Below are positions 11,301 through 22,700 of a DNA stretch of 64,000 nucleotides, in pieces (position 1 is the stretch's first letter; every line of letters begins with the position of its first letter). The translations under genes and the position numbers were made by a program. Under the pieces are notes generated by a model that saw only the letters and a list, made by a program, of their open reading frames with translations, did no database searches and was not told the DNA's origin. Origin of the DNA: Daphnia pulex. Lineage: Eukaryota; Arthropoda; Branchiopoda; Diplostraca; Daphniidae. The DNA is taken from assembly GCF_021134715.1 (NCBI RefSeq), contig NC_060027.1, forward strand, positions 1 through 64,000, read 5' to 3'.

Positions 11301-12920
11301 ATCATTTTTATAGTTCCTTTTTGATCTTTCAATTTATTCCTCCGTTTGGGAAATAGGCACAAAATGCGGACGAGCTTTCCATGATGGAAAACGAAGAGCT
11401 GGAAGTGTTGCTGGCCTTTTCCGAAGGCGACGGATGGGTCAAAGCCCGGAATTACAAGGGAGAGGAAGGCTACGTGCCTGAAAATTACCTGGACCTGCAC
11501 GCCGACGATCAGGTGCCGTGTGGAGGTGACGAGGACGCCAACCAGAACGTCCATCAACATCCAGCTATTGCGGAGGAAGTCGAGCCGGAAGAAGGGCACG
11601 AGGAAGAGGAAGAAGAAATCGTTAGTGCAGAAGCGGAAGGAGGTTACCCGTTGGAGAACCAAATTTCCTTTTCTTCAGTCGACTACACGTACCAGCAGCA
11701 AGGAATGAGCGCCGAAGAAGAAGATGAGTTCCCTGGGCCGACCGAAAGCGCTCCTTTACCTCCACCTCCTCCACCCATTGCTGCCCCAGTCGTGGAATCA
11801 TCTCCAGTTCCTGCCGCTGATGGCCAAACAAACCGAATCATCGGCTACTGCCGGGCCATGTACGACTACGACGCCACGTCTGATGAGGAGTTGACCTTTT
11901 ACGAAGGTGAAGTCATCGCCATTTTCCGTCGATCCGGTGCTCTACACGATCAGGACGTCGACGATGGATGGTGGGAGGGTCAGCTCCTAACGGACGGTAC
12001 TCGAGGCGTCTTCCCTTCTTTGGTTGTCGAAGAATGCGGTCCCAACGGCGAAGAATTGACGCCAAAAGTAAAACATTTGATTATTTCGATGATAACAAGT
12101 ATGGCAGAATATTTATTAACGTAATGGATTGGACTCACAGGTGTCGCCTGCAACACCTGAAGAGGAATCAGTGCCTCCGCCGGGCAGCCCTCCAGTTGTT
12201 CCTACTTTCCTCCTGCCTCCTGAACGGGTCATAATCACGCAACCTACTCCCGAGACGGAATTCCCTGATGATCATGGTACAACAAATAGTCCCTCATTTT
12301 CATGTAGTTGATCTGATCTTAATTGAATTTTTTTTTTGAATGATCAAGTAGAGCACATGTTCGACCAGAACGCCACCATTAAGGAAATGGATGAAGACGA
12401 AGATGATCTTGCTTCAGAAATGATCAACGTCGAGCCAGGTAAATCTTTTAATTCGATTCGAATTTTCCCCCTAATCAATTCTTTGTCATTTACTTTTTAG
12501 CCACGCCCACTGAAGAGGAGGGAAACAACAACGGCCAGGTAACATTTGGTAGAACGTTGAAAGTCCATTTCATTCTAAATCAATAATTTTTTTTTTTAAT
12601 TTTAGATAACTGACGGACTGTCTGGCACTCAGATCATCGTGACGGCATCGACCCCCATGGTTGAAAACGAATTCAAATGTTTCAACCCGACAGATGAAAA
12701 GACGTCCGACGACAAGGAAAACGAAATGGAACAAGAATTCGGCGAAGAGATGGAACCGCCTCCGCCACCAGCACCGGAGCCATCAACAACCGAAACGTCG
12801 TCATCATCACTAGACCAACCGTTGCCGCCGCCAGCACCAATCGCTGACGAGACTGTGGTCAGAAAAGGATTCGACGACGAGTTTGTCCAACTGGAAACTG
12901 CCAAGGAATCTTACGCCTAG
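8395..12920 (+). CDS. nwk: Nervous wreck / FCHSD2-like F-BAR and double SH3 protein
   Basis: Twenty-one exons join in frame to 983 residues: 8395-8430, 8545-8642, 8724-8769, 8921-9006, 9083-9227, 9291-9427, 9492-9555, 9625-9753, 9827-9949, 10024-10128, 10265-10408, 10473-10550, 10612-10663, 10722-10804, 10876-10981, 11058-11290, 11357-12067, 12141-12276, 12352-12438, 12501-12538, 12606-12920. The N-terminal F-BAR (with PPPRKV..., [13 protein letters not shown] and [12 protein letters not shown]) should bind and bend membranes. SH3-1 (about 547-604, [15 protein letters not shown]) and SH3-2 (about 717-780, [19 protein letters not shown]) bind partners such as WASP, dynamin and Dap160 in the fly orthologue, limiting synaptic growth signalling. 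Linker and tail are acidic and proline-rich. An upstream leader exon is possible. Confidence 0.93.
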
Positions 12921-15040
12921 AGAAGAACCCACATTATCTGTATGGGCCCTCATGCATTTCAACTGCTGCTCATTGAGCAATAATTGTTTTTTACATTCCT
13001 CCCCAATAACCTTTTTGAAAAACACACACACTCACCATTCCATTCTCCACTCCAATTCAGGTCCAGCAAATAATTAACATCACAGAGAGGCTTTCATTTG
13101 CGGGTTGTTCCCATTGTAACGTAAAATAGTAAGTTTTTTTTTCTTCAGGTGCACAACGGGACATTATTATATACAAACCAACTCCTTTGATTCATTTTCA
13201 TAGAAGCTTGTCAAAATATCTTTTACATGTTCAAGGCATTTGTCAAACATTTGCCCTTAGTCTGGATGATGATCTCATTCTATTAGTCCCAGCAGTCGAT
13301 TCCATGTCGTTTAAAAAAAAATTGATAGGTGTCATCCCTTGATTGGTTCGATAAAGAAAAACGATTGCGAAATTCCTGTTCGATTACATAGGCAATTCTC
13401 CAACCCTTTTACAAATAACAAATTCGAAAAAAGAAAAAAAACAAAACAAGATTTCTATTTGCTTATTATCCAGGTGTTTCAATGCTGATGTCAACTCATT
13501 TGTAAGATAAGAGGAGTCAACTAGTCCAACCGTAACTTATTTCCAATTAATTATATTTATTTTCACTAGTCCATTTCCATATTCTCCAAACATTTGTCAT
13601 ATTTTAGATTTACAACAAGTCAAGTTTTTATTTCAAAATAACTTAACACTTGTAGTGTCTGTGGGAAAATTGTAAACCAGATAATAATGAGATTTTTAAA
13701 AAGTAATCGTAAATACTCTCCTCCTTTTCATTTTGTGACAATATTTCATTTGCGTGTGTGTGTGTAAGATCCGCTGCTATATCGTCGTTTGACATTTGAG
13801 ATTACTGTTCTTAATTCTGAGCTCCTTATTACCTTGGTCATTCCCCAATACACACAGTCTCACCCCCCCACTTTGTCTAATCCATTTGATTTTTGCGTGA
13901 AAAATTCAGGTGCATCACGCCACCCGAGGCGAGAGAAGCGCGTTTGTAAACTAGGTTCATTAATTAAGATAAAGTTAGGAATAACACTGTTCACCGCAAC
14001 ATTTATTTTTTAATGATTTTAAGTTTGATTAGCCATTTAGTAAACCGTAGTAAACATATATAGTTAAAAAAGATAACAAACTTTAGTCTACACAATCACG
14101 ACAGTCACGCATGGATGGGAGTCCTCTAGCGCTCGATTAAACTACTAAAGGATCGGCGAAATTTCCAGCTAGTCGTACTCCATGACCTCGACAATGAGTT
14201 GGCTGCAAATAACTAGTTAAACGTCGCATTTCCTTTCTGGTGTCATCACAAGTCCTGAAGGACACGCGCAAAAGTAACTTTGATTATATTTTGTTTCATT
14301 CTCAAAGCCAGAAACGACGGGATTATATTTAAGCTTCCCTGAGGCTTTTGCCAAAAACAACAGGCAATTATGCACAAAATGAAAGAAAATATGATGTGAG
14401 ACCTTGAAAAGATCAAATAAAAGAATGCAAAATAGAAACAATTTCTCTTTTCCGGAAAAACATTCGCCACAACTCAGGGATTTTCCTAAAGAATGCTGGG
14501 ATGGTAAATAAAAAAAAACCCGTACCGTTATCAGTCTGTCAATAATTGTGTCACGTGTAAAATTACAGATAGTAAATATTTTGAGGACATAAAATAACAA
14601 TTGAATGGATTGATTATTTAACAAAAGGAATAAAAAAAGCTGAGTGTTATGTTTGAATAGCCATTGATGATTTGGCAACCTTGATTCACCACGAGAAGAG
14701 GAAATTCTCCCGGACGTTCAACCCGGGAAAGAAAAAAAACCTTTTATTATACAACACACGAACGCCGAGTGCTGTGACTTCACCTAATTTCGGCAACCAA
14801 CCTGCTTTCTGCGTTCAAGACGAGCCCCCATAAGCCCCGTTACATTGCCTTAAGAGAGTCCCAATATTCATTCGCCTCACAGACGGCGAATCGTCTGCCT
14901 GCACCAGATAGCTACAACAACCCAAAGTTGTTTTACCTGCTGCCCCACATTTGCCGTAATTTTTAAACTCTCAACGAGCTACATACGTTTCAATCAGGTA
15001 ATTTAAACCAGCCTTGGCTTAATCATGTGTAAATCGCTTC
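12921..15040. other. Gene-free stretch after nervous wreck
   Basis: AT-rich DNA, at first likely 3' UTR of nervous wreck. It includes a TG microsatellite (about 13751-13765) and several poly-A runs. Both strands were read; the longest open stretches lack splice context and recognisable motifs. No RNA gene was identified. Confidence 0.5.
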
Positions 15041-15320
15041 TTTCGTTGAATCTCCGTAGTAGAAACGAGTTGGTTTGTTTCAGTTTTATTATTAGCCAAG
15101 TTCAACAGCCTTCAGCACGTCGATAGTAAGTTGTAAACATACGTTTCTCTTCTACTTTCTCCCGTTCGTTTTATGGTTTTATTCATACCCTTTGGTCGCG
15201 TTACACGGTATTATGCGTTTTGTCTAGTGCTTGGATTATGCAGTTCATTGGATGATTTGAATCGCAGACTTGGTAATCATTGCTTGTTTCATTTGCTGGT
15301 TTCAACAGATTCACTGAAAG
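15041..15320 (+). promoter_or_regulatory. CPT1 leader with a non-coding first exon
   Basis: A consensus GTAAGT donor at 15126 and a TTCAACAG acceptor ending at 15308 bracket an apparent intron in the leader, leaving 12 bases before the CPT1 start codon. This suggests a non-coding first exon ending at 15125. The transcription start itself is not visible. Confidence 0.45.
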
Positions 15321-18300
15321 ATGGCGGAGGGACATCAAGCTGTTGCCTTCTCGTTTGCCATCACCCATGAAGGTTTGGACGTCAACTTTGACTTTGAGGT
15401 AAAATCTATGCAATTGCAATGCTTTGTTTTGTGACGGTCAAAATGGTTTTTCTACTTCAGGTCATTAGGCTTATTGCCAGAAGTGCTGTTCGCTCATGGA
15501 GGAAGAGGGGACTTCGTTTTCAGGTTCAGAAATGTTCTGAATGCCTAGCAATTGTGCCCGACTAATCTTTCAATTTTAAACCTTACAGACAAACCTCAAG
15601 TCCAACTTTTTCCCAGGTTCTCTTCGCTCCCTGGTTATGACTGAGGCTGTTTTTATTGGTGCAGAAAAGTCAGGATATGATTTGACATGTGGACTAACTG
15701 ATAAGCTAATTGTCCACTTCCCCAAGTATTTAACCAATGGATTTACTTTTTAATTAAAATAGTACTAATTTCTCTATTGAAAAATAGGAATTCTGTCGAA
15801 TATCGGGTGCTGTGTTCAGCCATTCTAGGTCTTGCCGGCTGGGCTGGAGTCATTTTTTCGCTGAGACAATTGATGGGTTTGTTGCTCAAGTATCATGGAT
15901 GGATGTACGAGGAAAGAGGTGCCGGTAGACAAGTCAGTTTACCTACTCGAGCCTGGTTTTTGGCCATGCAACCATTCTTCCGCCTCTTCCAACCGCAGCT
16001 CTACTCGTTTCAAGGCATGTTACCCACTCTTCCCGTTCCGTCATTGTCTTCCACTCGTGAAAAGGTTTGTATCAACTTGTCAATTTGACAAATATCGATG
16101 AGTGCTTGACTATTTGTATCTTATTTAGTATTTGAGAAGTGTCCGGCCGCTGCTGGATGACGCCCAGTACTCCCGCATGGAAAAGTTGTCACTGGAATTT
16201 GTTCGTGGTATTGGACAAAAGCTGCAGCGCTATCTCTACTTGAAGCGAATGTAAAACATTTGTTTGTTCCTTAATTTGAAAAATATTTTAATCAAACCAA
16301 ATGCGAATGATTTTAGGTGGTCAACCAATTACGTTTCCGATTGGTGGGAGGAATACGTTTACTTGCGTGGCCGTTCTCCCATCATGGTCAACTCTAATTT
16401 TTACGGAATAGACACTCTTTTCAAGCATCCGACCAGAAATCCGGCGGCCCGTGCAGCCAACATCATTTACGAAGCTTTGCTCTTCCGTCGAGCTATCGAA
16501 CGCTCAGAGCTGGAACCCATCATGGTCCAGGGAACGGTGCCACTGTGCTCATTTCAGTACGAGCGCGTCTTCAACACGACCCGAGCTCCCGGGATCGAAA
16601 CGGATCGCATCATCCACTTGGACGATTCGACTCACATCGCCGTCTATTGCCATGGCAAATATTTTAAAGTCCCCCTGTACTACAAGGGCCGTTTGCTCCG
16701 TCCTTGCGAGCTGGAAATTTCGCTGCAGAAGGTCCTCGATGACGTGTCTGCTATCCAGCCGGGCGAGGAGAAATTGGCGGCCTTGACTGCCGGTGACCGC
16801 ATCCCATGGGCCAAGTGCCGACAGGAATTTTTCTCCAAAGGATTGAACAAAGTTTCCTTGTCCGTCGTCGAAGGCGCTGCCTTTATGGTGTCGTTTGACG
16901 ACGACGATTTCAACTTTGATCCGGTTTGCCAATCTTTTCTTTTACTTTCTCTATATTTTTGTCTAATTTTTTTAATTTTAATGCATCAGGATGATCACAC
17001 CCAACTGGACAAATTCGGTGCGACGTTGCTCCACGGCAAGGGTTACGACCGTTGGTTTGACAAGTCATTCACGCTGGTCATAGGGAAAAATGGACGCGTG
17101 AGTTTCTCGTCATTTTGGAAAATCATTTTTCGTTTTAATTACAAATTGAATTTGTTTGTTTTTTAGGTTGGATTTAATGCGGAACACTCTTGGTAAGTAA
17201 TCCAAATTCAATTCACTGGTTGTCTATTTCTTGCATCAAATATTGGGGTGGTTCTGGGAATTGGGGGGAATGAAAATTTCATATTTTAATCATAATTTGA
17301 TCAAACAAAAAAATGTTATGAAATCACCCCCTGCCAAACCAGGGCCGACGCTGCAGTTTTAGCCCACATGTGGGAATTCGTGATCGCGGAAGATGTACTG
17401 GTCCCTCGGTAAAGTTTCATTCCCTCCACCATTAAAAAAAACCAAGTCTTTTTTAGGACGTGTCTATCTCTTATATTCTGCACACCTTTTTTTCTATTAT
17501 ATTAATTATTTTTGCTGTGCACTTTGTGATACCCTTTTTTCCGCTAATTCTTTTTCTCTCCGATTTTTATTTTTAATTTAAAAGAAAAAAAAACCACAAG
17601 CAAAAAAAGGTGCCGGGTACAATTAGTTTTTTTGTGTTTGTCTTAATTGAAATTTTTCATTAATTTCGCCACTATCGGTGTTCCCTTTTTGTCCGTCTGT
17701 GGCCACTTTTTGTGTGTGTGCGTTTTTGTGTCTGTCCGTTGCCTCTCTCGTCCGTCGCGATTTCAGGGCGGACGCGCCCGTCATGGGCCACCTATGGGAG
17801 TATTGCTTATTCTCCGCTGAAACGGCGCAAACTGGGTAAGGGTCCATTCTCTCTCTCTCTTTTTCTCGGACGAGAATGAGCAAAAAGAATGAATGACACG
17901 AAAAATTTAATTTCTAAAGTGAATGACACACCTCGCACCACCACCCCCAAAAAAGAAACAATTTTTGATTTGTTTGCATTTGAGAGAAATGTGTCGTCCA
18001 AAAAACAAAAAACGAATGACCCGAAAGTATAATACGCCATTTCTTTGATTTTTGTGATTTGGGAGTTACATGACAAACGGGTCCAAGCTGGAAACCGGTA
18101 GCCATTTTTAGATTTTCTCTTTTTTAGAATTGAAAAATTGTTTAAAGGTTTAGCATATTTTTTCTCGACGTTTCCTCTCTTTTATTTCTTTTCTTTTGCA
18201 TGTCACCTTAAAGAATGTCTTGCACGTCGCATTTTTGCATGTAGAAATTTTTAGATTTTTATTTTGCTTTAGCGCATGCGCTCAGTTTCACGCACATCAA

Positions 18301-19766
18301 TAATTTTCGCTTTTTAATTTGAATTTCGAAATTGAAAAATTTCGTTTATTAATTGGAATTCTTTTGGCTGGAAATAGATACAAGGAGGATGGCCACTGCA
18401 AGGGCGTCCCGGAATGCACTCCGCCTACGCCCATCCGTCTCAAATGGGAAATGCCCGAGGCCTGTATCGAGAAGATTGAAACGAGTTATCAGGTAAACAC
18501 ACCTGGACTTTTTTTTTTTTTTAAATTAATTTCTGTTGGTGGCACTTGCGGTTTCTTCCCCCCGCATGTCCATTGTTGTCTTGGCCTTCACTTGAAACCG
18601 AATTTCCTCTCCCAGGTGGCCTTGGCGCTTCTGAACGACGTCGATTTGCGCCTGTTGGCTCATTCGGCTTTCGGCAAGGGCCTTATGAAGAAATGCCGCA
18701 TCAGTCCGGACGCTTACATCCAAATGGCCCTCCAATTGGCCTATTATCGGGTACTACTACACACATTTTCGTTTGGTCCGTTTTGGAATTCAATTTTTGT
18801 AATGAAAAACAAATTGTTTTTTTCTTTCTTTTCGGGGCGATATTAGGACGCCAACAGGTTCAGTTTGACTTACGAGGCGAGTATGACTCGTTTGTTCCGC
18901 GAAGGCCGCACGGAAACTGTCCGTCCGTGTACGATCGAGTCGAGCCAGTGGGTCAAGGCGATGATGGATGAATCCGTCAGCGTAAGTTATTAACGAGTCT
19001 CGTCCTTGCCGACTGGATTCATTACGTCAAATAATATACGGTCGTATTCCAACATCTGTTTTTTCAATGATTGGCAGAAGGAGGAGCGGATCCGGTTGCT
19101 GCGATTGGCTTGCGGCCAGCACCAGCGAGGCTATCAGGACGCCATGTGCGGCAAAGGGATCGATCGTCACTTGTTTTGCCTCTACGTCGTCTCCAAATAT
19201 CTGGAAGTGGATTCGCCCTTCCTCAAGGAGGTTCTCAGCGAGCCGTGGAGACTGTCGACGTCGCAGACGCCGCACGGGCAAACCTCGAAATTGGACCTGG
19301 CCAAACACCCCGACTGCATCTCGGCCGGAGGCGGGTTCGGACCCGTGGCCGATGACGGCTACGGAGTCTCTTACATCATCGCCGGCGAAAACTTGATTTT
19401 CTTCCACATTTCGTCCAAACGATCCTCGCCAGAGACGGTGAGAGACATTTATTTTTGTTTTTCGTACTTTACTTTTGTTTTCTTGGTCGGTCGCAACCAG
19501 TTGCAACAACTTTCGAATTAAAACTTTGAGAAGGAAAAAAAAGAGTCACGATCTCCACTCTCATTTGAATTCCTTTTTTTTCTCCCTCCCTCCTTTCATG
19601 ATGATGAAATATTTATTTTTTTCTCTTCACATTGTAACACAATTGTAATTGTATTTTTATTATTTTGACTTTTTCTTTTTTCTCGCTCGGGCTGAAGGAT
19701 TCGAACCGGTTTGCCCAGCAAATCACCAAGGCGCTGTCTGACATCAAGGAATTGTTTGGCCTGTAA
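15321..19766 (+). CDS. CPT1: Carnitine O-palmitoyltransferase 1
   Basis: Exons 15321-15398, 15461-15523, 15589-15725, 15788-16064, 16129-16250, 16317-16923, 16990-17097, 17167-17192, then either 17343-17408 or 17767-17835, then 18378-18492, 18616-18750, 18847-18981, 19078-19437, 19698-19766 give 765 or 766 residues, close to human CPT1A. The enzyme sits in the mitochondrial outer membrane and transfers long-chain acyl groups from CoA to carnitine, the malonyl-CoA-controlled entry to beta-oxidation. Visible marks are the regulatory N-terminus [12 protein letters not shown], two membrane segments, [17 protein letters not shown], the catalytic histidine in [10 protein letters not shown] (about residue 471), [14 protein letters not shown] and [16 protein letters not shown]. 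Start and end match the family. It is the fly withered (whd) orthologue. Confidence 0.95.
17343..17408 (+). other. CPT1 mutually exclusive exon, version A
   Basis: A 66-base exon with clean AG and GT borders. It completes the tryptophan of HSW and encodes [21 protein letters not shown] before joining exon 18378. It encodes the same stretch as the next exon, in the same phase, so only one of the two can be used in a transcript. Confidence 0.85.
17767..17835 (+). other. CPT1 mutually exclusive exon, version B
   Basis: A 69-base exon in the same phase as version A, encoding [20 protein letters not shown]. It begins right after the catalytic HSW and differs from version A mainly in its second half. 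Both lengths are multiples of three, so either choice keeps the frame. Fly CPT1 (withered) is known to use alternative exons in the catalytic region. Confidence 0.85.
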
Positions 19767-22700
19767 AAGAGAAACCAGAAGAGACACACACGACACACAC
19801 AACATCGTGTGAATCTATGCACTCTTTGAGTAGAATTTTTATTTTTAAAAAATCATTTTACGAAAACACAAAACAAAACTTGTCAAACCCCCCATAAAAG
19901 TTGATCAAGTTCACACACACAATCAAACCAAAAAGGGTTCACAGAATGATTCAGGAGAGACAACAATGCAAATCTTTTTAGACGATGATAAAATAATTAG
20001 TAACAAAGGTTTTATAAGTTTTAAAAATGGTAAAATAAAAAAAATACAAATTAAACTAATTCATTTTTTTTTCTCTTCCATCTTAGTTTGACCTAGATTT
20101 ATGGAAACGTGTGTGGGGGAAACGACATTTGGAAAACACCTTTTGTTGTTCCTTTTGTTTTTTCTTTCGTGACTTTTAACTTTTTTTTTTCTTTTTCCAG
20201 CGGTAACCAATCTTCATCTCTCGTCGCCCAAAACCTGACGAAGCTGGAAGTGATACCTGGGCACCCCCTTTGTGTGTGTCTGTTGCAAAAAAACGCCTTG
20301 TGTGTGTGTGCAACACTTTCCCTTTCACCTACCCGTTTTTTTTCTCGCATGGCGAATTTGCCATCGGTCGTCACTTGGAATTTGTGAAAGGACCGTGGGG
20401 GGGAACTATGGCCGTCATTTACCCAACGAAATGTCGAATAGACTAAATTGTTCTGTACAACATTTTTTCGATGTGGGATTTTTTTATCTTTTTCTCTGAC
20501 GGGAATTTTGACATGATCCTACTCGTCTTATTTTTCCTTTTTTCTGATGTGTGAACTCGTTTTTTTTTCTCACGAAAGGGTCCAGAGAATTCCTTGTAGG
20601 AGTTGTCATCTGCGCCAGTGGGTGGTCACTTGGTCACACATTTTTTTTGGGTTGGTGGGAATCGGTGGAATGTTTTTTTGGGGATTTTAGCTGGAAGGCA
20701 TCATCCAGTTTTCTCCTTTCCCGTTTATGTTTTTTTTGGTTTTCACGAGAAGTTTAGTGGGTGCGGTCCGGTTGAAAGGTAAAAATCCCAACGGAAAGTG
20801 AAAACGAACAAACTTGAACTGCCATGACGATTAAAAAAAGGTATTTTTTATTTATTTAAATGCTACGTCATTCAATTGAGTGAAAGAGAAGAGTGCGTGA
20901 TGATGGCCGAGACGAATCAAAAGGTAAAAAAAAATTATGTTTTCTCACTTTCAATTCCTTTTTAAAAAAAGTTTATAATTTTGAAATTGATCTCGGAAAT
21001 CCTTGATGCGGGTCTAATAATGACGTATCTTGATTGTAGGGTTCCAACTGCAGACGATAATGAAACCGAACGAGGTGAAATGGAATGGAAGGACGGACAA
21101 TGGCGGGATCGTGTTGCAGCTCGCAGATGTCGTACCACACGGTAAGCAGAAAGTCTCTTTTGCTGGTAATAGTTAGTTAGTTATTTAGGCTAAAATAGAA
21201 ATAGATGCCAGCAGAGATCTCCGATCGCGATCACGAGAAAAAGAAACGATTTCAATTAGAAATCGAGCGATGACGGCAGCTAAAAAATGTGAGAAACAAA
21301 AGAGGCGACCAACTTGATCAGATCTTAGTCGAGACTTGCAACCTTGATCACTGCACCATATCGACGTGCATCACGACCGACAGCGATTGTGTTTTCACAC
21401 ACATGTTTCGTGATTTCGTTCAAAACAACACAACCAAGTCGATCAATTGGTACAATCAAACGCGGACATTTTGCTGAGCCTGTGCCAAATAGGAATAAAA
21501 AAACAATGGCGCCCATTTCGTGATGACTGTAATTAACTAAGTAAAAAAACCTGGACTGATTTAAGAATTCATTTTTTGTTTTGTTTTGTTTTGTGCCCCC
21601 TCTGCTCGTTGGTTCATTGGGGTGTGACCCGCGCGGGACGGACGAAAGTGTGTCAATGTTGACGTATCACAATTTTTGCACACTGTTATCAATCTATCAT
21701 GGCACCTGCGTATAATGCGATAATCGATCACACGCTGCGTGAAAACTTGGCCGAAACATTTAAAAAACAACAACACGATGACGAATTTTGTCAGGAATGT
21801 TTCTCCCTTCAGGGCCTGAATGGATAGAAGAAAAAAAACAGCCGAAACGGTGCGTAGACATCAACAACCGCAATGTCCTTTTTATCAGCACATTTTTTCT
21901 TCTTCTTCTGTAGCTCCCTTAGCGTTGACCGCAACGGTGGCCGTGATTTTTTCCAGCGGGAGCAAAAACGGAAGCCATCCACGCCATTTCAGATTGAATC
22001 GTTGGTTCCTTCGTTCGTTCGTGTGTGTCAGAGAGAGAGAGTAGTCGGAACCTGTTTAAGGACACAAAGACAGTTGGAAAGTCCTCCCCACCTTCCGTGA
22101 CGTTTGTTTTCCAATTTTCTTGACTTTGGTAATGTGGTGGAAACGGGTCCATTCAATGTCCACTTGGGAAATGTCCACCAAGGATGTGGGCCATCTTATA
22201 TGTTAATCAGCAGCAGCAGCAGAGAGAGATAGGCGAAGCGGGTTTTTTCCCAATTCGATAACGGGTGGCTGGGCGCAACAACCGTGTGTTGTTTATGGAC
22301 GGCCAACACGGGTAGTTACTTGGTACACAGGGCCGACCGACCGATCGACATGAAAGTTTTTTTCGTCTGAAAAACTCGGACCATTTTCTCTTTTTGCATA
22401 TCCTGCACCAACACTTTTACCCCCCTCGAACGGCCTTGATCCTTGCCAATATACCGGCGCGTTTCACCAAAATTCCCAATCCGCCATTATTATGATTATT
22501 TTTGCTCTGATTGATTTCAAACAACATAAAAAATTCATTTTCTTTTGTCTTTACCCAATTTTGGTCATGTGACGAATGTGCAAGTCAAAATTTCGGTCGT
22601 GTTTACCAGCGTGTCGATGAGCGTGAACCACCTCAACGACCTCCGCTTGTCACAACACGCAAATTGGCGACTCGTTTCGTCTATCCGTCGACCGGAATTT

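Noticed and set aside
11009-11662. Long minus-strand open frame opposite nervous wreck exons
   Set aside because: It is a mirror of codon-biased coding DNA, crosses introns and exons of the + gene, and shows no domain.
14217-14678. Hydrophobic open frame on the minus strand
   Set aside because: AT-rich, Phe/Leu/Lys-biased translation typical of non-coding DNA, without splice sites or homology.
20201-20390. Possible alternative last exon of CPT1 after a strong pyrimidine tract and CAG
   Set aside because: In the phase left by the preceding exon (19437) the second codon is TAA, so it would add one residue only; no support for a real alternative end.
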